64,000 bases of DNA from assembly GCF_001949145.1 (NCBI RefSeq), contig NW_019091399.1, positions 981,049 through 1,045,048 of the forward strand, given 5' to 3'. Origin of the DNA: Acanthaster planci (Eukaryota > Echinodermata > Asteroidea > Valvatida > Acanthasteridae). Each line of letters opens with the position of its first letter. The first letter of the stretch is position 1. Under the pieces are notes generated by a model. The model did not search any database. It was not told the DNA's origin and was given only the letters and a program-made list of their open reading frames with translations. Below are positions 1 through 12,100 of the stretch, piece by piece. Position numbers and translations under genes: made by a program.

Positions 1-1
1 G

Positions 2-143
2 AGACGACTGGAAAGATATCCATCTTGACCGTCTTGACTGCAATGGAGACGAGCAACTTTATTTGACTGCCAACACGAAGGCCTGGGGATGAACAACTGC
101 ACGCACGATGAAGACGTAGGGGTACGATGCGTTGTCCCTAACG
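2..143 (+). pseudogene. SRCR exon 1 of window, 3' part, frame-broken
   Basis: C-terminal half of an SRCR domain. The first part reads in one frame ([15 protein letters not shown]) and the rest in another ([13 protein letters not shown], then EDVGVRC). Aligned to the related unit at 11,175-11,466, one base is missing near position 57. A good donor (g|GTAAGC) follows in phase 1. It is either a decayed exon or one sequencing error in a real exon; the start of the domain is outside the window. Confidence 0.65.
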
Positions 144-3100
144 GTAAGCTTATAATGGACTCGACTTGCACTCACCCTGCATCTTTTTTAAAGGCTAGGT
201 TGAGTGATTTCTGCCGCCTACTTATCTGACAGTTTAATGTGTTTCATGATATAGTTACGGGATTCCTAAATCATCGTTCATGTAGCGCTTTTTTGTTAAA
301 GTAGTTTGTTTTAACCTAAAGTTCGCTTGGTAAACGGATCCAGCATCAGCGAAGGACGTGTCGAGGTGTTAGTGGAAGGTGCCTGGGAAACTGTTTGTGG
401 CCACCCTTTAAATTGGGACCTGCATGATGCCAGGGTCTTCTGTCGCAGTCTTGGCTACGACAGTGCCTTGGAGGCTTCCTCGGCTACCTTCGGCGTGGGT
501 GATGAAGGGCAGGACCTTTATTTGGACTTCCTGGATTGCCCAGGCATGGAGGAGTCGTTATTCGAATGTCCGAGCCACGGCGTAATGGTTCCAAGCAGTG
601 TATGCTCACATGACCTTGATACTGGGGTGAGATGCAAAGCCTTCATGTCAGGTATGCCATTGTGACTTCACTTAATAGGATAACTGATGGGGTCAGATAA
701 CCCATTTGGCTCCATAAAGGGGGGCAGCGTTCATCGCTGCGAATCATCATTGGTGGTATTTACCCAGGAAAAAAATAACGTATAAAATATAACAATGCGT
801 TGGGTAAAAATTGTAATATACTTTGCTAGGAATTTCCTTTTAAGAATTTCCTGTTTCAAACCTTTTTCTTGTCTTTTTTTTGGCAGTCTTAAACAAAATT
901 TCAAAATTTCTTTGAAGTTCTTTCGATGCATGTGCATGATTTTTCGCCATATACTACTGGAGTAGCATTCAGTAATGGGTTTCTTTCAGTAATGCTTTCT
1001 TTAAAGAGTCCATGAGAATGTCCGACTCGTCAATGGGGAAGGACCCCACGATGGCAGGGTGGAGGTTTTCGTCAAGGGCAACTGGAGCACGGTGTGCGAT
1101 GACGACTGGGATGCCTTTGATGCCGTAGTTATCTGTCGTCAGCTCGGCTACAACGGCGCCTTGATGGCAAAGGGGTCAGCTGCCTTTGGTCAAGGAAGCG
1201 GCCAGATCCTGTTGAGTGGTCTACAGTGTACGGGGAGCGAGAAGCACCTCGCCGAATGTCTCGGCGCAACCCTGATGGAGAGCAACTGCAACCACAACGA
1301 GGATGCAGGCGTCGTTTGCTACGATCAAAGAAGTCAGTGGAAAAAGTTTGTCGCAATTGATCGCAAATCGCAACGTTGATAAGCAGACCTCGTTGTCTTC
1401 CCGTGAGTACCTGCTAAAATGTTTATTTCTGTTTTAAAGGGCCGCTGAAAAGTCAACGTGCAGTTGCATGTAGGCGCCAGACATTTCCTTTCCTATTTTA
1501 TTGTGTCAGGGAACCACGGAAGGGGAGGATGGCCATGACTACGCAAAATAGAGATAAAGGAATGTCTGTAACTGTTTCGTTTCGTTTCCTCGCCAAAATT
1601 TGTAAATTAAAAGCCCTAAAATTTATGGTCACCCTTGAAATATCAGTTGGTGGTAATACCACGTGCACTGTAGAAAGCCATTAACCGTGCGTGGAAAAAA
1701 TGCATCACGATAAAGCTGTGATTTTGAAGTACACCATAGTAAAGTATATTTTTCAGCCTTTCACCACCAAGTTCGTTTGGTGGATGGTTCAAGCACAGCG
1801 GAAGGACGCGTTGAGGTGTTTGCAGATAAGAACTGGGGAACTGTTTGCGGTGATGGCTGGAGTCTGAACAACTCCATCGTGGCCTGTCGTCAGTTGGGCT
1901 TTTTAGGGGCGACAGAGAAAGTGGCTAGTGCGGCAGTCTTCGGTCCAGGTGATAGCAACGTGCCAGTTCTGCTCAACGAAGTGGCTTGCACCGGTGGTGA
2001 GAATTCGATATTCGAGTGCGGGCTTGACAGGAGGGTCAGTGGCGGCTGTTCCGACAGTGATGATGCTGGAGTGCGCTGTGAAGTCGATGGTAGGATCATG
2101 ACTCCGATCTCTGCTGACTAGAGCTAGCTCCGTACCTTTAACCTAGTATAACTTTAAATCCGTCAGCTGATTATTGCGATCCTTTCAATGTTGTTTTTAT
2201 ATGGCATTTTAACAGTATGCAAAGCAGTATGTGTTTGCAGTTCATCTTCAAAACTGCACGAGTCACAGGGGGAAAATGCCTAAACTGCGGTTTAAGTAAC
2301 ATTCTGGAAGTTTCATAAATATTATAATTTGACAACTCTGAATCGACACCAATAGGGCAGTATTTATTCTTAAACGCGTGGTATCTGTTTTCTTTCAGCT
2401 TTATTTTTCTCGGAGATTTCCTTTTCTTTCCTTTTTTTTAATCTATTGTCTTTCCAGAAGCACCAATTGAAAATCTATGTGTTTCCATATCTGTTTACAT
2501 CATTACTGTAACTATTATTGTAATGTGCTGTTGAGCTTGAAAATTGACAAAAGCGTGAAAAGGGGCTTCTTTGGGGAAATTAATTTCAAATTAAAAGTTG
2601 GTGTGTCGTTATTTCCCAAAGGTTCCATTTAACAATCTTAGTATTCAGACAAGGTACATGACATTGTATATCATAGAACTTGCTGTATAATGTGTGTATA
2701 AATTATCATCTCAAACGCTATCACTACAGTGCGCTCAGTAATTTGACTCATACAGTTGCCTATGCGCCGGCAGAATATTCCTACATGTTCATACATGAAC
2801 ATGATTAACTTTTTATTTAGCTCCACATTACCTAACAAAATTTTGTCCTTTTGGCGACTAAGTTCGTTTAGCGAATGGATTAAACGCTACTGAAGGGCGC
2901 GTTGAGCTCTTCCTACAAGGCGACTGGGGAACTATCTGCGATGACAGTTGGAACCTCCTCAACGCCAACGTTGTTTGCCGTCAACTGGGCTTTACACAGG
3001 CGGTGCTGTTCACTTCGTTCGGGGCGGGCGCTGAAGAGATGCACATCCTGATGGACGAGGTTATGTGTCGGGGAGATGAAGATTCAGCTGTGGAGTGCCC

Positions 3101-6100
3101 TCGAACTTTGGGGAGTAGCGACTGCTCGCACGCTGAAGACGTTGGAGTCCATTGTGGTAAGTTTGTATCTGGCACGCTTTTAGAAGACCAGTACACCAAG
3201 TATAACTATAAAAGCCAACAACTCGACTTTGTGAAATGTGATGACTTGTCGAGCATCTGCTGAGAGTGGTACCAGATCCAGCTTAATGAAGAATTACTGG
3301 TTACCTGGCAGCCTCGTTACGGAATGACATCATGTACATTTTTTGTATGAATTCGCTCATTGGTCAGAAGTACGTAATAATACGAAATTTAGGAGGGGAA
3401 ATGGGGTTTGTTAAATACTGATCAACACAACAGACAAGCAACCGTTTTATTTACAAATTTCAAATGTACAAATATCAAATTAATACGATTTTTCGTTTGC
3501 GCACATATTCTTGAATTCTCAATACCTAAGGTGTCCGAGGTTGGTCATGGTTCTTCACCGTTACATTGATGGTGGCATCAGAGGACAATAATTAACTTCC
3601 ATGTTTGAGCAGATGGCAATTAGATTTATAAAGACTTTTAACAAAAACAAATCCAGTTCAGAGCTTACTTTTTTATTTTTATGCCTGAGGTCAATACGTG
3701 GATGTACGAAACAGGATTCAGCTGGATTGTCCTTCACCGAGATAAAACTGAACTCTTTATTAAATTTCGCTTCGCCAAATATACTCAAGACGTTATCTCA
3801 ATCTCAGAATGTTGCAGTTACCCCGCACTGTTATAATGTATGGGTAAACACCTGACCAATCACATCAGTACAATCAGTAGAAGTGTAAAAACCCATCACC
3901 AGCTTCAAGTCATGTCTGATTGGCACGTTTCTTATTCAGGATGAATATTCCTGAATTTATACCTGAATATATATTGTTGTGCGGTGTTGAGCCTTGTCAG
4001 AGAAGTGGGTACAGGCTTGTGCAGGGCTTTCCCTGTGTTCTCACTCAATAGAGGAAATGCCATCAGATCAGTTACTACTCGATTTCGTAGACCAGCTCCA
4101 TTTCTAAGAAAGATTCGTATTTACCGAGCTAGATTGTGACATCCTTATTTCTGTACAACACAGGAGGCTCAACTCTTCCTCTGAAGTCATGCGAGAGACT
4201 TCTCCTCGCTACGATGGGAGACTGTGAGACGCTTGCTGGCGATAAACAACGCGGTCCTTTTGACAAGTGCAGAGCATGAATACGTTGTTCTGAGCATGCG
4301 TGCATAATTCTGAGCACGCGCAATACCCTGGAAAAGTTTTTGTTGCTGCCGGCGTCTCAACGTCTGCCATAAAAAAGGATGTTGTCTTTTCTTTCTTTGT
4401 CTCCCCCTAAAAGTGAATCGATCCCCAGTTAAAATCAGGGAAGTCATGCCCTGTACTATCTTCAAAAGGTTTCTAAAAAGGCACGCTTTGTGTTTTATAT
4501 GATTTCTTCAAATTCGCTTCCCCTAGTCCGATTTTTATTGTAATGCGATGGTCTTTGCCGAGCACCATCAATATATTTTCATGATTAATAATAAGATTGA
4601 TCACGACAAAATACTTCAATCATCATATTCAATTTCATCTGACTCTAAGTTCTTATGTTCTTCTCTTTCAGACAACTCCACTACTGACGATATTGCAACA
4701 GGTAAATGGGGGGCTTGTCCTACGCCGAACTTTGCCATCCCCCACACCTGTCACTTTTTTCAACAAACCTTAGAAGGGTGGGTTTCCGTTGCATCACCCA
4801 TACGTCCGTTTCATTTCTTGGCAACTTAAGTTTAGTGTGTCCTGTTTGAATAAAAGAAAACTGCTCATAGTTTTTGAAGCGATAAATGAAAAGATCGTAC
4901 GATTTACAGGGGAAAATAATCCACTCATGAAGTTACTAAATTACTGAAATTGTTAGATATATACGTTTAATACGAAGGGTTTTATCGAAGACACAAAAAT
5001 CTGAATCACAATTATTAGTTTGTAAATATGTGGTGTTTGCTAATTGTTAAGTGTTGCAGTCACATGAGGGCGCTATTCATGTTGTCCACGAATCGCTCGG
5101 TACGTTGCCGTGTAGTAATCTTGGTGTTTTGGACATGCTATGCGGACACGAGAGATAGTGTCNAAAAAGTGAATCGATCCCCAGTTAAAATCAGGGAAGT
5201 CATGCCCCGTACTATCTTCAAAAGGTTTCTAAAAAGGCACGCTTTGTGTTTTATATGATTTCTTCAAATTTGCTTCCCCTAGTCCGATTTTTATTGTAAT
5301 GCGATGGTCTTTGCCGAGCACCATCAATATATTTTCATGATTAATAATAAGATTGATCACGACAAAATACTGCAATCATCATATTCAATTTCATCTGACA
5401 GACAACTCCACTACTGACGATATTGCAACAGGTAAATGGGGGGCATGTCCTACGCCGAACTTTGCCATCCCCCACACCTGTCACTTTTTTCAACAAACCT
5501 TAGAAGGGTGGGTTTCCGTTGCATCACCCATACGTCCGTTTCATTTCTTGGCAACTTAAGTTTAGTGTGTCCTGTTTGAATAAAAGAAAACTGCTCATAG
5601 TTTTTGAAGCGATAAATGAAAGGATCCTACGATTTTCAGGGGAAAATAATCCACTCATGAAGTTACTAAATTACTGAAATTGTTAGATAATACGTTTAAT
5701 ACGAAGGGTTTTATCGAAGACACAAAAATCTGAATCACAATTATAAGTTTGTAAATATAACGTAAGATAAACAGACACAACTTTATCAAGGACAGCAGAA
5801 AAATATGTGTTCAGTGTTTATTTATTAAAGGTACAACCTTCTCTTGGGTTCCGAATTTCTAATTTACCTTTTTGGAAATAATTCATTGACTCACGTTATT
5901 GTCGTGACTATGTTGTTTGATTTTCTCAACCACGCAAGGCTACGGCGATCTCATTTGAGCAGAGTTTGACATAATAGTTTGATGTCATGGTCGAACTGTA
6001 TAAAGCCACAAGACTGTCAACTTTGGGGGCGGTTAGCGAGCAAATGCAACGGTAATTACTCAATACTAACCGTCACAATCTACGTGCATTGTATGTACGT

Positions 6101-9100
6101 GTTCCAATTCAAAATATACACAGGTGTTTTGATAAACATCTTAATATCCCCTTTTAAAGACAGGGTGAAATTTTTCCCCCATTAAGATCGTTTAGTGGAT
6201 GGATCAGATTCAGCAGAAGGCCGAGTGGAAATCTTTGCTCTTGGTACCTGGGGTACTATCTGCGATGACAACTGGGACATCACAGATGCCAATGTCGTCT
6301 GTCATCAAGCTTGGTTTTCCTGGGGCTGTCGACGCAGTGCCCAACGCTACCTTTGGCGAAGGTACCCGGAAGATGGAGATATCACTCGATGAAGTGATAT
6401 GCAAGAAACGATATTCGATTGTCAGCACAATGGGCTTGGAATAAACGACTGTGTACATCGCCAGAATGCTGGAGTCCGATGTGATAACAAATTAGGTTAG
6501 TTAATTAGGTTAGTAAGTTAAATATTAGGTTGCGCTAGCACCATGTTAACTCTCTCTTCTGTGAGTAAGTACTCAATGTTTCCAACAGTATGCTGTATCC
6601 ATCGTCGGGAGGCTGCCCACGTTTCCTTTATCCCATTAGTTGAGTCATTAATAGTGCTTCAGCCTGGTTAACGTAACAATTGTTTCCAAAAGTGCGCAAG
6701 ACATCGGAGGAAACACAAAATGGGTCTTCGAAACCCTTAAAAAAATCAATCCTATTTACACCACCAGAATTACTTCATTATCCACACTCAACACTATTGA
6801 TCAAGCCCATAGGGTTTGATGCGCTGATTCAACACCTTTTCAGGTACACGTAGTGGGAATTATCATCAAGAGCCTGTAGTGCAGGACTGATGAGGTTTAC
6901 GACCATAAATTGAACATAATGTTTGAGTATATAATTATTTGTAGCCTAATATTCTGACTCGAATGGCCTTATGGGAGAGGATGGCGCGACCAAATATAAC
7001 CGTGACTAAAATGACAGTATTCAGTTTCAGTCAGATCAAAATGAAATCTAACGTGGGTTACCGTGGGGAAACCTGAATGTCCTATGCGCCTTTTGCAGCG
7101 ACACTGGGGTAAAACCAAAAGCTTCCTGACTTGACATATATTGCAATCTCGATGTCATTTTCTGTAGTTGAAATTCCAGCAACTAAGGATTGTTCATTTC
7201 TTTTGAGTTTTTAAAGTATTTTCCTGCTTGTATATTTAGGGCAAACCTATCTGACCAGTGATGGATCAACCGTTCACAAGAAAGAGCGGCAGTTGCAACG
7301 CATTTGTTGCAACTTTGAGGTAACCCAAGAAGATATGGGACGTATCTTTTGTGAGATTTCTCTGTGAAAATATTTTTTTGGGCTGTTGAAAGCGAACAAA
7401 TTGTATTTCCATCAATAAAAAAAGGAGGTGAGTGCCACCCGAGTGTGCCACCCATGGATCACTGTTGAATCACCAATAATAAATATCATGCACCTCACAG
7501 CTTTTTAACTGAAATCACTGAGAAGAAATGCACCCAACACAGTTTGGATTAGTTTCACTGTCGAAAATTTAGGAAATTAATGTCATAAATGAAAAAAAAA
7601 AAATCTTCAGCAATTCTTTAGCTCACTGTTTTCGAACCTAGAAAATTACCCTGTGGGTTCTTTGCTCAGGGACATAAAAAAATGTGGTGAGAGAAAAATG
7701 CAAAAGTTANCCCTGCCCATCCATTTAACCCTAAAAAGAGTTCGAGCGACCATGCAAGGGAGGAAACGAGACAAGCCCCTAAGCCCTGGCCGCCGAGTCG
7801 GCCATAAGTCTCGAACCTGTACTAAGGCGCTCACCTGGACTTCGCAGACAGTCCCAGCAGAAGAGCTTACCCCGTGGGCTAAGGTACTGTTGGTATTTGG
7901 CGGGGGTTAATTAGAGTCTCTTATAGCTACTGACTGACAGCAAGCTTTGGGAAAATAAAAAGCCACCAGTGGGATTCGAACCCACCGTCTAACGATCTGA
8001 TAACCGCGAGCTTAACCACTCGGCCATCTTAGAGGTGTTGCTTGCCGCTGTTTATGAAATGACAAACCTTACTGCACAGGTAGTGCATTACGTAGCAAAA
8101 ATACACATTCACACCAACAATGGTCATCAACATTAAATGCTCTCCCTGACAGCTTCTTTCAGCTTTTTTTAATCAATATGGGCAAGTCCCTTGGACACGT
8201 CTGGCTGGTTCGTATTAGTAACTTTGTCATACACGCGGACGCGCCACGACTTGCAGGCTCCCATTGGACGATCGCTGACGTCAGGCGTTTATTTTTTTTA
8301 AATGCAACGCCAACGCTTGAAAAAAATGGGAAATCTGGCCGTAGTACGTTTCCCATTATAGAAATCTACGCCACATAGGCCTAAACCTGGATTCAGCAAT
8401 ATTTTGGTAAAAAAACAAAATCACTTTTGAGACCCGTTTTTGCCGAGCACCATGGCTAACTTTCGCGAAAGGAGCATGTCGCTATCGCTTCATTTACATG
8501 TCATGAATACGGCTTTTCCGGGCTTTTGTCCGAGTAGCACAGTGGAAACGGTTCTCCGGCTGTGCATGTGCACGCACTGAGCCGGTACAGTCTCCAGGCG
8601 ACGCAAGTACACGGCACGACAGCTCCCTTGCTTCGTGCCGTCCCCAAACCCGTCGTGTCCACCGTCGCCTTTTTACCATTACGTTTGTACACACACGACG
8701 CGTCGTGCCACTTTACATATAAAACTTATTACTTAGATACCACGTGAGTATGTTAAACTGTTTTCCCCATTTTTTTCGCCACCATTGGGGTCGCTCTTTA
8801 ACTTCTGGTTCTATGGTCCCATGTAAACGGTGATCAATGCAGTTAATTCCATGTACAGTGCATGTGTAGTGGGCCTGGTTTAAACTGAAGTGACGTCACA
8901 CTTGAACCAGATACAACTGTCTACATGGCCCAACTATTTCATGGTATAATGTGAATGACGCCATTTTGCCCCCTTTTTGGGGGATGGGGTGATTTCTCTC
9001 GTTTCCTTTAATAGCATAAAATGACACACAATAAAATCAGGAACCCAATAGTTCTGCAAAATAACGGATTGTGTGCTCGATTTGACGTGTGTGTAAATAG

Positions 9101-12100
9101 AACCTCTTGCTCTATAAAGATGTGGTTGAACAAGCACTTTTCCTGTCATATTATTATTCATTTTCAATATTGTATACCTTCACTTGTATTTTCGGTTGTG
9201 TGAAATGTTGATGTGAAAACATCAGTCTGCTTCTTCGTGTTAATTCTTGCATTTTCTTATTGGTCATTTTTTTTTAAGTCCAATGTAACGGTAATACATG
9301 AAAACTGTAAAAAAAAAGTGAGATTTGGAAGAAATCGTTGCCTGAAACCCGTCTATTTTTCGACAAGTGTAAGCATGGATATTTCCAAATGGCCTGGGGC
9401 TTCACAACTGCATATTAGGGGTGCTCTTGTGTGGAAATAAATATTTTCAAAAGTNNNNNNNNNNNNNNNNNNNNNNNNNNNNNNNNNNNNNNNNNNNNNN
9501 NNNNNNNNNNNNNNNNNNNNNNNNNNNNNNNNNNNNNNNNNNNNNNNNNNNNNNNNNNNNNNNNNNNNNNNNNNNNNNNNNNNNNNNNNNNNNNNNNNNN
9601 NNNNNNNNNNNNNNNNNNNNNNNNNNNNNNNNNNNNNNNNNNNNNNNNNNNNNNNNNNNNNNNNNNNNNNNNNNNNNNNNNNNNNNNNNNNNNNNNNNNN
9701 NNNNNNNNNNNNNNNNNNNNNNNNNNNNNNNNNNNNNNNNNNNNNNNNNNNNNNNNNNNNNNNNNNNNNNNNNNNNNNNNNNNNNNNNNNNNNNNNNNNN
9801 NNNNNNNNNNNNNNNNNNNNNNNNNNNNNNNNNNNNNNNNNNNNNNNNNNNNNNNNNNNNNNNNNNNNNNNNNNNNNNNNNNNNNNNNNNNNNNNNNNNN
9901 NNNNNNNNNNNNNNNNNNNNNNNNNNNNNNNNNNNNNNNNNNNNNNNNNNNNNNNNNNNNNNNNNNNNNNNNNNNNNNNNNNNNNNNNNNNNNNNNNNNN
10001 NNNNNNNNNNNNNNNNNNNNNNNNNNNNNNNNNNNNNNNNNNNNNNNNNNNNNNNNNNNNNNNNNNNNNNNNNNNNNNNNNNNNNNNNNNNNNNNNNNNN
10101 NNNNNNNNNNNNNNNNNNNNNNNNNNNNNNNNNNNNNNNNNNNNNNNNNNNNNNNNNNNNNNNNNNNNNNNNNNNNNNNNNNNNNNNNNNNNNNNNNNNN
10201 NNNNNNNNNNNNNNNNNNNNNNNNNNNNNNNNNNNNNNNNNNNNNNNNNNNNNNNNNNNNNNNNNNNNNNNNNNNNNNNNNNNNNNNNNNNNNNNNNNNN
10301 NNNNNNNNNNNNNNNNNNNNNNNNNNNNNNNNNNNNNNNNNNNATTTGTGTGAACCAATCACATTGAGGGCAGAAGAAAAGTCATCGGTTAATGAATGGA
10401 AATTCGAAAAGAAAATGAAAAATCAAAAACTGGGCTTTAATTTGATGTGCGTCTCGAACGCCTGAGAAACTCGTATTTTTCTGATTGTTTGAAGTTCGGG
10501 TATTTATCACTCTGGCTATGGCAGTTTACTGAATGGCCCGTAATCTGAAATGGCTTTCAGGGTGCACCCACGTAAGTAGGCCAAAAAATATGTCCGCTGA
10601 GCGCATTAATACAAGTTGTAAACTCAAAACCTTTCAGTGTCCCGCCTGCTTCGACCGCCAAAACCATCTACAAAATCGAGATTATTATAACACGATTGGA
10701 AAATGGAACTCCAGAGTAATAGAGTGTGGTTGATCATCAAATGGACCAGTTTTGTATTAATTGGAATCCAGTTTCTCGAGGAATCCAATTTATTGCAGAA
10801 TACCTTAGGGCGCATGTGGCCTTGTGGTTAGGGTTTGTAGCTTCTGATCATAGCGGTCGGGGGCTCGAATCCAGCTGATGGTAGCATTTTGTGATACAGG
10901 GCAAGTCGCTTTACCCCCATGTGCCTCTCTCCATCAGAGAGTAAATGGATACAAATGAGGGCAAATTTGGCTGTTAGCCGTGTGCACCTGATAGGGCTAC
11001 ATCAGCTCGTAAATTACTCCCCTGGCAGCTGATATGATTTCAGGAAATTTCAGTTGTTGTGACACCAGCGTGCAGAGATAATGATGATACAGCCCCTTAA
11101 ACATCAGTTGTGGTAGATGTGTGTGGTGTATAAATATCTTCAATTATTATTATTGATTTCATTTGTTTATTAAGTTCGTTTGGTGGATGGATCAGATTCA
11201 TCAGAGGGCCACGTGGAGGTGTTCGCCCTCGGACAACTGGAGCTTTACAAGTGCCAGTGTCGTCTGTCGTCAGCTTGGCTTTCTCGGGGCGATAGAAGCA
11301 GTGACCAGGGCTGCCTTTGGCGAGGGGTCTTCCGGGATCGAGATATTACTGGACGAAGTGGCGTGCACAGGTGACGAAGAAACGATATTTGATTGTCAAC
11401 ACGATGGCCTAGGGGTTAACGACTGTCAGCATAGTGAAGATGCAGGAGCCCAGTGTGAACAAAAAGGTAGAGAACCTTTTCATTCGATTAGAAAAACATC
11501 ATGCGTAACAGGGAACCTCAAATCTCTTGGATCATTAAGCGGCTGATATCTTAATTACGTTACTGGACGCTGGTAGACCAGAACGAGGAGGCTCCATAAG
11601 GAACTATTCGGTGTACTCATGGGCTACTTCTACTTGTTGGTTTCCTTCAAAGATTTTTCACAAATAGATATTTCGAATTAAATGAAACGGGAGAAATTTC
11701 CATGGGGTTTATGGTTTAGGTCGGCATGGGTCGCGTTGGGTCGGGTAGGGGCGGAGCTGGTCGGGGTTGGTCGGGTTGTGATGAAATGCTTGGATTGGGT
11801 CGGCTTCTGTTTGTATTGTTTCTTAGGCTTACGGTGGAGCTTGTTACTGTTTTCACTGTCCAGTTAACCTATGTTGCTTTCTATCGAAGTAGCTGTGACC
11901 ACAACTGTTCAGGCCGCAACAACGGAAACATCTTTGGTTCAATCCACGATTGAAATGGGCACGACAGATATGGCATTGGAAAAGGTGCGTGGTTCCTCGG
12001 TCCAGCTCACAACTGCGCAAACGGAAAATGCCTTCGATGAATTTACACCTACTCATGCCAGCGCTTCCCTCCACGAATTTCCAATTACCACGACATTCAC

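Larger units (their letters stand above)
6496..9454. other. Intron, repeat-bearing
   Basis: No exon recognised. It contains the tRNA-derived repeat at 7,752-7,897 and the tRNA-like sequence at 7,962-8,036; the rest is A+T-rich with no supported feature. It ends at an assembly gap. Confidence 0.6.

Noticed and set aside
7962-8036. Functional tRNA-Leu or tRNA-Ser
   Set aside because: Acceptor stem does not pair and the anticodon arm is not convincing.
9415-10465. Open frames of 300-344 codons
   Set aside because: They are runs of N.
11871-11889. ATG as start of the mucin open frame
   Set aside because: The AG at 11,888-11,889 gives a phase-1 acceptor matching the upstream SRCR exons; the ATG is intronic.
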